From CAZMGV01 sp964621525 [NCBI: uncultured bacterium] (lineage in GTDB: Bacteria > JAGRBM01), in assembly GCA_964621525.1 (NCBI GenBank), contig CAZUMS010000007.1, positions 62,001 to 126,000 on the forward strand: a DNA stretch of 64,000 nucleotides, given 5' to 3'. A program made the position numbers and the translations under genes. Shown one piece after another: positions 17,401 through 25,717 of the stretch. How positions within the stretch are numbered: the first letter of the stretch is position 1; the number at the start of each line of letters is the position of its first letter. Below the pieces are notes generated by a model, which was given only the letters and a program-made list of their open reading frames with translations, did no database searches and was not told the DNA's origin.

Positions 17401-19025
17401 ATGCGGGTTCGGTCCTCGAGGCGGCCGGGGAACTGTTCCAGCCGGGCGAGGATGGCATTTCCTCCGTCCAGGATTTCCTGACTTTCTTTGCCGGCATCAA
17501 TCCGAACGACCGCCGGATGCTGGGCCGTGTGTTCTGGCAGAGCTCCCGAAAGGAAGGCCGCCCGGCCGACCCGTTCCGGGAGAACGTCTCGACGGACGCC
17601 GAACGGCTCATGCGCCTGTTTACCATCGCCAACTCGCCCCTGAACTGCGGAGCCCCGGTTCCGTTTACCACTAAGGTCGTGCCGCTGAACGTGCCGGGAC
17701 TCCCGCAGCTATTCCCGACGGACAACCTCGTGACCGAGATGTTCGAGGCCAGCACCCATTTCGAGCCCGAGACCGTGATCCAGCTCGCGCGGCTCATGCC
17801 GAAGGTCATCCAGATCCTGCGCATGGGGGACATGTTCTGCGAGCCCGAGATTGTTAAGGATCTGCTCTCGGACGCCGACGTGCTGGAAGCGAACCTGAAT
17901 CATCCATTGCTTCCGGACCTGCTCAAGCTGGGCCGCCGCATGGTGCTGAGGAAGCAGCACAACGGCGCCGTTCGGATGCTCACGGCGATCTCGGACTCGG
18001 GCGTTCTTCAGCCCGCGATCCCGTTTCTCGCGACGCTCTACAAGACCGATCGGGCGGAGGATCTCTACGAGTTCATGGTCCGGCAGAAATCGTGGAAGCT
18101 CGTGAGCGGAAACGGGGACACGGCCTTCGATCACTCCCTGAAATCCGGTGCCGTATTCCTGGCCCGGCGTCCGGACGGCCATGTCGCCGGGGCCGACCTC
18201 GCCGACCGGTTCCAGCCCCTGTTCGGTTCCTCACGAATCCCGCAGACGGCCAGAGCCATGGGACACATCGCCCGGCGCATCGCCGGAGGAGAAAGCCGTG
18301 CAGGCCTCGGACGGCCGGACCTCATCTTCGCCCGGTGGCTCGCCGCCGATCCGGAAGCCACCGGAACCCGGCAGCTCGCGGCCCTCCTCGACGGCAACCG
18401 GGACAACGGCGACTTCGTTGCACTCGTCGAGGCGTTCCCGGTGCGGACGGAGAAGAACTCCCCCGTGCTCGATAACCTTCCGGAACTTGCCTCGCGGTTC
18501 GAGAGATCGGGCCTGTTCGACAACGCCTTCGAAACCGGCCGGAAGTATCTCGCCATCAACTCGGCCAGCGGGCGCTCCCTCGACTGGATCCTGCGGAATG
18601 CCTTCAGGGCTCCGGCCCCCGAATCCCCCACGCCGTTCCTCCGGGCATTCCGGTCAGCGGGTCCGCTGCTGGATCACATCGGCCGCAAGGAAAAGGTGTG
18701 GCGGCAGTGGGCCGTCACTTCGGAACTGATGAAACCGTTGCTTGCCTCGGCACGAAGCTGGACCCGTCCCCGCAGCGAACCCGGCTCTCCGGCCGGCCGG
18801 CCGCATCTCCTCAGGGTCCGGGGGCTGCTCTCGAAAGCCGTGGTCCTTCCTGCCCCCGACGGCGAGGGCCTTCTGATCGACCGGGCCGTCCGGGTCGCCG
18901 CCCGCGCCCAGGAGAAAGGGATGGGCCGGTCGCTTATTGAGGCCCTCGACCTGCTGGAGCTGAACGGATACCTGGACCGCCGCAGTCCTTCCATCAGCGG
19001 ATGGATATCCACGACGGCTGACTGA
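14454..19025 (+). CDS. Giant lipoprotein with Ig-like domains and a helical C-terminal half (operon gene 8)
   Basis: The 1523-residue protein has a lipobox (LSAC, Cys16), then about 620 residues of beta-sandwich repeats. Four Asp-[RT]-x-[PA]-Pro motifs mark domain edges (near residues 208, 292, 369 and 559), as in bacterial Ig-like and fibronectin-like adhesin modules. From about 660 onward the sequence becomes helical, with blocks resembling the 779- and 661-aa products. Its last 25 residues resemble the C-terminus of the 779-aa protein. The start is TTG in a TTGA overlap. The layout suggests an outer-membrane-anchored protein whose Ig-like arm holds a helical platform. No enzymatic site was found. 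Function is unknown. Confidence 0.83.
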   Translation: MSRLSALFLCAALSACASAAPVPPPESATAVPDTAAALPKELPLQVVVPTGEGSLDVAVLTVAGTAGNAAAVRLELAGISTEAALFPDGQFVGTIACPPGSSELIVKVAAPDGRTATRKIPLRNVPPDRAILGDFPEGPKLVTEPSVNLEGTVAGAVKTLTVNGEPVPLDQFRFRYTALLTPDLPNVLRFEAVTGSGIVYEKTAVLLLDRTPPAIEIEGLAEFNRDAVLSLRVRSSEPLESLELSGAAVPLGPDRRSAELQLTLLQGLNEVSLTATDPAGQSTALTRTVTFDTKPPEISCTGSATGKPSIRCEADEPLMRLAGNGAEGTINGSSGTVELPNLPEGTHTVAARAWDRAGNESAAAVQVVIDRTAPVIHLHAPAGLETLLPTFAVAGTTEPGAAVIVNGVPARQVAGLFSRTLTLTPGKHDLTVTATDGAGNTSTSTVTAKVESDPKLFLRVTGFEAKSRPAPLLDLRQPADNAIYGGRVPFLLPRMEGEALTVVLNGLPLLDAAPLPQENQAGLDGELPPAALQDGVNRLTVTASAASGDRFTLERQFTVDRTPPEVRIENLSDGDTLAAYSPKVSVKDSTPVNTSWTLNGRPFDPANPLKAGPDTLKTQVICAEAADAARNRATDCRRFTLTAKPFAFRRGEDPRVAAQAPLRRDLLQPMLSELVESGVLADLTIGNLMLLADAAEAFYPSLGPDFSELKTVAAEQARSGELAGLLRAVLGFHRQGHWDEVEQLMIPLLAAGNGRRAPVAEFTLALDGLLPRTSREVTALDRLLAADIGKGRTVLDLLPAVIASVTGNGDGVWQEFWSRSAAASRGRFAVELDQTGRALAKPGSDGRSAFERLEPVYRRLLGTDTGAPVPLLVATYLEAVGKLPDARDREAFRELAGEIIGLAFDPDLLRALGRALDTPHLEANNEWIRRSIERGDFYQLMKTLSDVSLEPDPRDSGSPVLASSVKALSRLWAADRRSPGRTYAGSVLEAAGELFQPGEDGISSVQDFLTFFAGINPNDRRMLGRVFWQSSRKEGRPADPFRENVSTDAERLMRLFTIANSPLNCGAPVPFTTKVVPLNVPGLPQLFPTDNLVTEMFEASTHFEPETVIQLARLMPKVIQILRMGDMFCEPEIVKDLLSDADVLEANLNHPLLPDLLKLGRRMVLRKQHNGAVRMLTAISDSGVLQPAIPFLATLYKTDRAEDLYEFMVRQKSWKLVSGNGDTAFDHSLKSGAVFLARRPDGHVAGADLADRFQPLFGSSRIPQTARAMGHIARRIAGGESRAGLGRPDLIFARWLAADPEATGTRQLAALLDGNRDNGDFVALVEAFPVRTEKNSPVLDNLPELASRFERSGLFDNAFETGRKYLAINSASGRSLDWILRNAFRAPAPESPTPFLRAFRSAGPLLDHIGRKEKVWRQWAVTSELMKPLLASARSWTRPRSEPGSPAGRPHLLRVRGLLSKAVVLPAPDGEGLLIDRAVRVAARAQEKGMGRSLIEALDLLELNGYLDRRSPSISGWISTTAD

Positions 19026-19179
19026 CGCCTCTTCATGCCGCAAAGCGTCTGGCCACCGGGGCCCGAACGGCGTAAGCTCCAAAGGTCCGTAAGACCGGGC
19101 ATCCATACCTCCTTCGGGGGGCCGGGAGCGCGGCGGAATCTGCAACAGGGGGGAGCGGCTTCGGGAGGCCGCAGGGGCA

Positions 19180-22100
19180 GTGCAGACGGTCAACAGCCAG
19201 GATTTTTTCGCCTCCGTTATCGGTGTGCTGCCGGAGCCGGTCGTCGTGACGACGCCCGAAGGCCGCATACTCACCTGCAATGGAGCCTGGACCGAACTGG
19301 CGCGCCAGCTCGAGGCGGCCAAATCCTCCGACAGTTACCCCGAACGGGTCATACCCTGCATCACGGGTGAGAATTACCGGAATTCCTTCGCCCGGCAGCT
19401 CGAGAAAGTCGCATCCGGCACGGATCATGTCGCCACGGCGGAATACCGGATCCGGGTGGCTGGGGCTATACGCTGGCACCAGATCCGCACGATCCGGTTC
19501 GACGACACCGGGCGGCCTGTCCTGTTCATCACCCACGAAGACATCACCGCTCGCCGCGAGGCAGACCAGGCCTACCGGGATTCGCAGGCACGCCTGTCGC
19601 TGTTTATCCAGAAATCGCCGCTCGCCGTCATCGGCTGGAATGACCGGTTTGAGGTTACCGAGTGGAACGAGGCGGCCGAGCGTATTTTTGGCTGGAAAGC
19701 CTCCGAAATGATGGGGAAAAGCTCGGCGAGAATTATTCCACCGTCCGCGCAACAGGCTGTCGCCACTGTGTGGGAAGGTCTCCTGAAAGGAACGAGCGGG
19801 TTCCGGAGCACCAATGAGAACCTGACCAGTGACGGGCGGACGATTCTTTGCGACTGGTACAACACGCCGCTGGTGAGCCCGGACGGACGAATCCTCGGGG
19901 TCACATCGCTCTGCATGGACGTCACCGACCGGGTGAAGAGCGAGGATTCGCTCCGGCGGCGGGACGCCCTGCTGGAAGCGGCCGCCGGTGCGGCCAACTG
20001 CTTTCTCACGATGAGGGACCCTGACGAAGCGACTCGCGAGGCACTGGCACGTCTGGGCCGCGCCACGGATGTGGACCGGGCCTATATTTACGAGTTTTAC
20101 GCCGGCACCGGAAACGAAATACTGCTTCGCGAAAAATACGAATGGTGCCGGGAAGGAATCGCGTCACAAATCAGCCAGCCAGGATTCGACCGGTTTTCGC
20201 TGGACCGGGCCGGTTATGGTGACTGGATAGAGCGTTTCCGGCTGGGCCAACCGGTTGCGCACCATCTGCGGGAGCTGAAAGACAGCCCCATCAGGCGGTT
20301 CGTCCAGGCCAGCGGCAACCGTTCATTCATTCTGGTGCCGGTGTTTTCCGACGATGCCCTCTATGGGTTGATCGGTTTCGATTCCTGTTCAAGGGAGCGG
20401 GAATGGACCCGGAACGAGAAGGCCGTCCTTTTTACCGTCGCGGCTACGGTGGGCGGCGCCTTCAGCCGCATCCGCCGCGAGCAGCGGGCGCGCCAGCGCG
20501 AGGAACGGCTCCGCCGGCAGCAGAACACCCTCGTCCGGCTGGCCAGCCGTTCGGCCATTGAGGACGATATCCAGAAAACCTATGAGCGCGTGGCCATCGC
20601 CGCAGCGGAGACCATGCAGGTGGACCGGGTCAGCGTCTGGCTGAAGGACCCTTCCGGCCAGCAGATCGACTGCGCCTGCATGTACTGGAGCCAGGACGGC
20701 CGGATGGAGACTGGCGGAAGCCTCCGGATCGCCGATATTCCCGCCTATGCCCGTGCCCTCGAGGGCAACCGGGCCATCGCCGCCGGCGACGCTGCGGCCG
20801 ACCCCAGAAGCCGCGAGCTTCTCGGCAGTTACCTGAAACCGGCGAATGTAAAATCAATCCTGGACGCTCCGATCCGGCTTCACGGCAAAGTCATCGGCGT
20901 CCTGTGCCACGATCACATGGGGCCAACCCGTCACTGGGAGCTGGACGAGGAGAACTACGCCGGTTCGCTCGCGGACCTGCTCTCGCTCGCCATCGAGACC
21001 AGCGATCTCAAGCAGACCGAGCAGAAGCTTTCCGCCCTTGTACGTGCCCTTCCCGGCCAGTCGTATGTCGTTTCGGCCGAAGGCCGGTTCGAGCTGGTGT
21101 CGGGCGAGATCTCCCCGGAAGGCCCCGACCCCGGGCAGTTCATCGGGAAGCATGTGAACGATCTTCTCGGCGGCACGGCGGCCTCGACCGTCATGGACGG
21201 CATCCGCCGGACCGTGGTGCTGCGCCAGCCCCAGCGGTTCGAATACGCCCTGAAACGGGACCGGGCCGACCAGTGGTTCGAATGCCACACCTCTCCGCTC
21301 ATCGGCGCCGGAGGAGCCGTCGACCGGGTGGTGCTCGTCACCTACGACGTCACCGACCGAAAGCGGATCGGCGAACAGCTGGCCGAAGCCCAGCGCATGG
21401 AAGCCATGGGCCAGCTCGTGGGCGGCGTTGCCCACGACTTCAACAACCTGTTGAACGTGATCCTGGGGCACGGAGAAATCCTCCGCATGGAGGTCGCGCC
21501 ATCGAACCCCCTGTATCCCGATATCGACGGAATCCTGAAAGCGGGAGCCCGCGGAGCGAAACTGACTCAGCAGCTTCTGGCCTTCGCCCGCCGGGAAGTC
21601 ATCGAGACCCGCGTCGTCGACCCTGCAGAACTGCTCAGCCGCCTCGTCCCCATGCTGGAACGGCTCGTGGGGGAGCGCGTCCGGCTCGTGACCCGGATCG
21701 ATTCCGGCCTGCCCGCGATCCGGGTGTCGGTCAGCCAGATGGAACAAGCCATCGTGAACCTGATGGTGAACGCGGTGGACGCCATGCCGTCCGGCGGAAC
21801 GCTGACAGTTTATGCGCAGCTTTCAGGACCCGATGCACGAATTCTCGGCCGCGGGCAGCGGCTGTCCGGTTATCACGTAAGAGTCTCCGTCTCGGACACC
21901 GGTACCGGAATTCACCCTGACGTCCTGCCCAGAATTTTCGAGCCGTTTTTCACGACCAAGGGCGTCGGCAAGGGAACCGGGCTCGGCCTCGCCTCGGTCC
22001 TCGGTATCGTTCAGCAGAACGGCGGCGTGATCGACGTCCAGACCCAATGGGGAACCGGAACACGGTTCGACCTTTATTTCCCGGCAGTGGCGGAGCGGCC

Positions 22101-22560
22101 GGTACCGATCGAGCTTTCTCAGACGAAAGAACCCGAGCTCCCCAGGGCACGCCCGGGCGAGCAGATCCTTCTGGTCGAGGACGAGGATTCGCTCCGGATG
22201 GTCAACGGCCGGACCCTTGCCATGCTGGGCTACGGAGTTCTCTCCGCTGCTTCCGGGGAAGAAGCTCTCGCGCTGGCCGCCGGGCACAAGAGCCGTATCG
22301 ACCTCCTGCTCACGGATGTGGTCATGCCGGGGATCACTGGCCCCCAGCTCGCCGAAAAGCTGCGAGAAACACGGCCTGGAACGGACGTATTGTTCGTTTC
22401 GGGCTACACGAACAGCATCGTGCTCCAGCACGGCGTCGCCCACGGCGAAACCCACTTCCTCCAGAAACCGGTATCGAATGACATCCTCGCCCGGAAGATC
22501 CGAGAAATCCTGGATGCAAGGGCCGAGTCAGGATTTTCCCCTTCCCTTCGGGCTAAATAA
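19180..22560 (+). CDS. PAS/GAF hybrid sensor histidine kinase with receiver domain
   Basis: The 1126-residue soluble protein has, in order: a PAS domain (about 8-125), a PAS domain with FGWKASEMMG (about 135-250), two GAF domains (about 265-425 and 450-610), a PAS domain (about 620-730), a HisKA domain with AHDFNN (phospho-acceptor His752), a HATPase domain with NLMVNAVDAM and FEPFFTTKGVGKGTGLGL, and a receiver domain (about 993-1115) with phospho-acceptor Asp1046 in LLTDVVMPG. There is no membrane segment, so the stimulus is probably cytosolic or small and diffusible. The GTG start lies 154 bases after the eight-gene operon. No separate response regulator is nearby, so its output partner is unknown. 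Confidence 0.92.
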   Translation: MQTVNSQDFFASVIGVLPEPVVVTTPEGRILTCNGAWTELARQLEAAKSSDSYPERVIPCITGENYRNSFARQLEKVASGTDHVATAEYRIRVAGAIRWHQIRTIRFDDTGRPVLFITHEDITARREADQAYRDSQARLSLFIQKSPLAVIGWNDRFEVTEWNEAAERIFGWKASEMMGKSSARIIPPSAQQAVATVWEGLLKGTSGFRSTNENLTSDGRTILCDWYNTPLVSPDGRILGVTSLCMDVTDRVKSEDSLRRRDALLEAAAGAANCFLTMRDPDEATREALARLGRATDVDRAYIYEFYAGTGNEILLREKYEWCREGIASQISQPGFDRFSLDRAGYGDWIERFRLGQPVAHHLRELKDSPIRRFVQASGNRSFILVPVFSDDALYGLIGFDSCSREREWTRNEKAVLFTVAATVGGAFSRIRREQRARQREERLRRQQNTLVRLASRSAIEDDIQKTYERVAIAAAETMQVDRVSVWLKDPSGQQIDCACMYWSQDGRMETGGSLRIADIPAYARALEGNRAIAAGDAAADPRSRELLGSYLKPANVKSILDAPIRLHGKVIGVLCHDHMGPTRHWELDEENYAGSLADLLSLAIETSDLKQTEQKLSALVRALPGQSYVVSAEGRFELVSGEISPEGPDPGQFIGKHVNDLLGGTAASTVMDGIRRTVVLRQPQRFEYALKRDRADQWFECHTSPLIGAGGAVDRVVLVTYDVTDRKRIGEQLAEAQRMEAMGQLVGGVAHDFNNLLNVILGHGEILRMEVAPSNPLYPDIDGILKAGARGAKLTQQLLAFARREVIETRVVDPAELLSRLVPMLERLVGERVRLVTRIDSGLPAIRVSVSQMEQAIVNLMVNAVDAMPSGGTLTVYAQLSGPDARILGRGQRLSGYHVRVSVSDTGTGIHPDVLPRIFEPFFTTKGVGKGTGLGLASVLGIVQQNGGVIDVQTQWGTGTRFDLYFPAVAERPVPIELSQTKEPELPRARPGEQILLVEDEDSLRMVNGRTLAMLGYGVLSAASGEEALALAAGHKSRIDLLLTDVVMPGITGPQLAEKLRETRPGTDVLFVSGYTNSIVLQHGVAHGETHFLQKPVSNDILARKIREILDARAESGFSPSLRAK

Positions 22561-22609
22561 CCGCTTGCGGAAATTTCCCGCCGCCGCTTTCCTGCCGGAC
22601 TTCAGCGGC

Positions 22610-22615
22610 TAGACT
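22610..22615 (+). promoter_or_regulatory. Candidate -10 box for a leaderless transcript
   Basis: TAGACT ends six bases before the ATG at 22622, which places the predicted transcription start on or next to the start codon. No ribosome site precedes the ATG. The same box at the same distance is found before rseP. Confidence 0.35.
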
Positions 22616-22621
22616 TCAACC

Positions 22622-23542
22622 ATGCTGAGATGGTCAGGAATCGCCGCCGGTGTGTCGCTGCTCTTCCTGTCGTTTCTCGGCTTCTGGTTCACCGCCTATG
22701 CCTTCGTACCGCCCGCAGCCATCGTGGGCGGCGTGGTTCCGGAAAGCCCCGCTGAAAAGGCGGGACTCCTGCCCGGCGACGCCATCGCCGCCGTGAACGG
22801 CAACGAAATCGGGAGCTTTGAGGATCTGGTTGCCGCCGCGGAAGAAACCTCCGTCGGAGAGGCGATCTACCTGACCACTTACCGCGAGGGGAATCCCATG
22901 GGCCGGGCGACCCTCACGCGCCCGGCACGCGTGCCCGGCACCGAAGATACAGGCGGTTACTGGACCGGCATCGATCCACCCCACCGGCCCGTGATCGGAG
23001 CTCTCGCGCCGCGGAACCCGGCGGAACTCGCGGGCCTCCAGCCGGGCGACGAGATCCTTTCAGTCAACGGTCAGGAAGTGCAGTTTTTCTCTGTCCTCTC
23101 CCAGGCAACGGCAAAAGCCGAAGGGCCGGTGGAACTCCGGGTGCTCCGGGCCGGCCGCGAGTTCACCGTCACGGTAACACCGGTTGAAGTCGAACTTCGC
23201 GGCCCCGGCGGCCAGCCGTTTCTGGGACCGGACGGGCAACCGCTCAAGAAGAAGATTATCGGCGTCGCCCTGGACCCATCCCGTTATCTCTCGGTACCGG
23301 TAACAAGAGCGGGGGCGATGGTGGATGCCATCGGCTCCGTGTTCACGGCGCCTCTGGATATCGTTCGGGCGTTCGGCGGCCTCTCCGGCTCCGCAGGTTC
23401 CGACCCGACCCGAGACCGTGCCGCCGTCATCCTGAAGAGTGCGGACACCCTGATCGCCACCACTGGCTGGCTCGCCCTGATTGCCGGCATCGCCATGGCG
23501 GTTATCCTCGGAAAGCGTTCTGAAAGCGCCTCCGGCGATTAA
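22622..23542 (+). CDS. Membrane protein with two PDZ domains, S2P-like but lacking protease motifs
   Basis: The 306-residue protein has an N-terminal membrane helix, two PDZ domains (about 35-100 with PESPAEKAGLLPGDAI; about 118-180 with PRNPAELAGLQPGDEI), a short spacer, and a C-terminal helix. Order and spacing mimic the PDZ and C-terminal part of RseP, which is coded just downstream and also has two PDZ domains. There is no HExxH motif and no LDG motif, so it cannot be an active site-2 protease. Where RseP has its substrate-helix loop, this protein has GLSGSAGSDPTRDR. It may be a decayed or repurposed S2P relative that binds protein C-termini at the membrane. Confidence 0.8.
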   Translation: MLRWSGIAAGVSLLFLSFLGFWFTAYAFVPPAAIVGGVVPESPAEKAGLLPGDAIAAVNGNEIGSFEDLVAAAEETSVGEAIYLTTYREGNPMGRATLTRPARVPGTEDTGGYWTGIDPPHRPVIGALAPRNPAELAGLQPGDEILSVNGQEVQFFSVLSQATAKAEGPVELRVLRAGREFTVTVTPVEVELRGPGGQPFLGPDGQPLKKKIIGVALDPSRYLSVPVTRAGAMVDAIGSVFTAPLDIVRAFGGLSGSAGSDPTRDRAAVILKSADTLIATTGWLALIAGIAMAVILGKRSESASGD

Positions 23543-23613
23543 TTTCCGCTCATCCACAGCCATTAACCTGCTGATATTGCAGATGTTCCTGCCCTTTCGG
23601 TCCGCAATTCTCC

Positions 23614-23642
23614 TTGGACACGACCGGGGCCATGGCTAGACT
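23614..23642 (+). promoter_or_regulatory. Candidate rseP promoter, leaderless
   Basis: TTGGAC (23614-23619), a 17-base spacer and TAGACT (23637-23642) end six bases before the rseP ATG. The predicted start is the A of the start codon. No ribosome site is seen. Confidence 0.45.
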
Positions 23643-23648
23643 GCCCCC

Positions 23649-25076
23649 ATGACGATTCAGTCCATATTGATCGGCGTTCTCGCCATCGGGTTCCTGATAT
23701 TCATCCACGAGCTGGGACATTTCCTCGCGGCCAAGTGGTGCAATGTGAAAGTCGAGCGATTCGCTATTGGCTTCGGCCCGAGGCTGCTCGGCTTTACCTG
23801 GGGTGAAACCGAGTACGCCCTGTGTGTCGTACCACTCGGCGGCTATGTGAAAATGCACGGAGACGCCTACGAAGAGTTCGAGGGCGGCGAGGCCAAAAGT
23901 CTCGAATCCGCCGGCTTCCAGAAGAAGGATGAAAAGGCGGAAGGAGACGTTCCTCCGGCCGAACCGCCCGATCCAGCCCGAAGCTTCCTCAAGAAGCCCA
24001 TCCCGCAGCGCATCCTGATCGCTGTCGCGGGCCCCGCTTTCAACCTCGGCTTCGCTGTCATCCTGTTCCTCTTCTACCACATGAGCGTGAGCCTCCCGGT
24101 CCCCGTTGCCGGGGGTATTGCCACAGATTCACCCGCCCAGTCCGCCGGGATCCAGACCGGTGACCGGGTGCTGCAGATCGGCAGCGTGGAGCCGAAGAAT
24201 TTCGAGGAGCTTCTTCTCGGAGCCGAGAAAGCGTCCGCCGGCCCGGTGCCCATCGTGATCGAACGCGATGGACAGAGGATGGAGTTCACCGTCAGAAAAC
24301 CGGAAATCCCGCCTGCCGACGATGCCGGCCAGTTCGGCTGGCTGGGTATCTACCAGCCGTTCGAAGCCCGTGTGGGCCGCGTGATGCCGGGGTCGGCTGC
24401 CGAAACCGCCGGGTTCCGGGCGGGCGATACGGTCACCGCTGTCGACGGCAAACCGGTCCGGTATTTCTTCGAGATGGCCACCATCGTCCGGACCTCCGGA
24501 GGGCGTGAACTCCGGTTTACCGTCAGCCGTGGAACGGACTCGCTCAACCTCACCGCCACGCCCCGTCAGCCTGAAGGGATGAAGGAAACCACGGGGCCGG
24601 ACGGCAAACCCGTGCCGGTGCCTTATCTGATCGGCGTCGAACCCGACCCCTCGAAGTTCGAACAGGGTCCGCCCATGTCTTTCGGACCCGCCCTCGAAAG
24701 CTCGATCCACCAGGTGGGTTACCTCTCCGCGTTTATCCCGCGAGTGTTCTACCAGATGATCACCGCCCAGCGTTCGGCGAAAGAAATGGGCGGACCGATC
24801 GAGATCGTGAAGCAGATCGGCCATCAGGCCGAACAGAGCCTCGGTCAGGTAGTCCGGCTCGTGGGGCTCATCAGCGTGAATCTCGGCATCGTGAACCTGT
24901 TCCCGATCCCGGTGCTGGACGGCGGCCATATCCTGATGTTCCTCGTGGAGGCCGTGAACCGGAAGCCCGTGAGCCTCCGCGTCCGGGAAGTGATGCAGGG
25001 TTTCGGCCTCGTGTTTATCCTCGGCATGATGGTGATCGCCCTCTACAACGACATCGTGCGGAACTTCATCAACTGA
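23649..25076 (+). CDS. rseP: RIP metalloprotease RseP (site-2 protease)
   Basis: RseP cuts membrane-embedded substrates such as anti-sigma factors after a first cut on the periplasmic side. The 475-residue protein shows the zinc motif HELGH at residues 20-24 in the first membrane helix, two PDZ domains (TDSPAQSAGIQTGDRV and PGSAAETAGFRAGDTV), the MGGPIEIVK loop, and the C-terminal NLFPIPVLDGGHI motif with the third zinc ligand. An acidic, charged insertion (about 75-115) precedes the second helix. The stop overlaps the proposed CTG start of tsaB. A link to the ECF operon about 5 kb upstream is possible but not shown. Confidence 0.95.
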   Translation: MTIQSILIGVLAIGFLIFIHELGHFLAAKWCNVKVERFAIGFGPRLLGFTWGETEYALCVVPLGGYVKMHGDAYEEFEGGEAKSLESAGFQKKDEKAEGDVPPAEPPDPARSFLKKPIPQRILIAVAGPAFNLGFAVILFLFYHMSVSLPVPVAGGIATDSPAQSAGIQTGDRVLQIGSVEPKNFEELLLGAEKASAGPVPIVIERDGQRMEFTVRKPEIPPADDAGQFGWLGIYQPFEARVGRVMPGSAAETAGFRAGDTVTAVDGKPVRYFFEMATIVRTSGGRELRFTVSRGTDSLNLTATPRQPEGMKETTGPDGKPVPVPYLIGVEPDPSKFEQGPPMSFGPALESSIHQVGYLSAFIPRVFYQMITAQRSAKEMGGPIEIVKQIGHQAEQSLGQVVRLVGLISVNLGIVNLFPIPVLDGGHILMFLVEAVNRKPVSLRVREVMQGFGLVFILGMMVIALYNDIVRNFIN

Positions 25077-25717
25077 AAACACTGCTGTTCGACACTTCGG
25101 GCCGGAACTTCTCTGTCGGTCTCGCCGATGGAGAACGGATCGTAGGCCGCTATCAGGATACGGGTACGGGCCGCACCTCGGAGCAATTGCTGGCCAGGAC
25201 CGGCGATCTTCTGGCCGGAGCCGGCTGGACTCCGCGGAGCCTCGGATGCGTCGGCTACGTCGACGGGCCCGGCAGTTTCACCGGCCTTCGGATTGGGCTC
25301 TCCACTGCCCTGGGACTGGAAGCGGCGCTGGGGATCAAGCTCATCGGAGTCGGGACATTCGATGCTCTTTCCGAATCCCTGCGCGGGAGAAACCGGCCGG
25401 TGCTCTGCCTCGAGGACGCCCGGATCAGTTACTTCTATGCCGCCCTGTGGAACGAAGACGGATCGGCAGGACTCGCCGAAGGCGTTTATCCGGTGGAGCA
25501 TCTGAAAACGCTGCTGGACCGGCCCGGGCTCCTCTACGCTGGACGGGCCTGGGGCTCCCGCAATGGGGAAGTCTTCGGCCCCCGGACTGCCGACCTCGAA
25601 GCCCCCCAACTGGAAGCCCTCTCCACGCTGGTTTACCGTCGCACCCAGGAGGGCCGGTTCACGGAACGGGGCGACGTCCGGCCGAGATACCTCGGCGTCG
25701 CCCCGGTGCAGGCATGA
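25073..25717 (+). CDS. tsaB: tRNA threonylcarbamoyladenosine biosynthesis protein TsaB
   Basis: TsaB pairs with TsaD to make t6A37 in ANN-decoding tRNAs. The reading frame holds the family blocks KTLLFDTS (ASKHA-type N-terminal strand), RTSEQLLA, GPGSFTGLRIGLS, and a C-terminal PRYLG tail. No ATG, GTG or TTG lies where the conserved N-terminus begins. The frame starts naturally at a CTG (25073) that overlaps the rseP TGA as CTGA, giving 214 residues. The first TTG lies 38 codons further in and would remove the conserved first strand. The stop overlaps the nadD ATG (ATGA). The gene identity is firm; the CTG start is inferred. Confidence 0.88.
   Translation: MKTLLFDTSGRNFSVGLADGERIVGRYQDTGTGRTSEQLLARTGDLLAGAGWTPRSLGCVGYVDGPGSFTGLRIGLSTALGLEAALGIKLIGVGTFDALSESLRGRNRPVLCLEDARISYFYAALWNEDGSAGLAEGVYPVEHLKTLLDRPGLLYAGRAWGSRNGEVFGPRTADLEAPQLEALSTLVYRRTQEGRFTERGDVRPRYLGVAPVQA

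Noticed and set aside
19026-19179. GCAAAGC and AAAGGTCCG segments that recall a c-di-GMP-I (GEMM) riboswitch
   Set aside because: The tetraloop-bearing first hairpin and the paired second arm are not present in the right order; only short fragments match.
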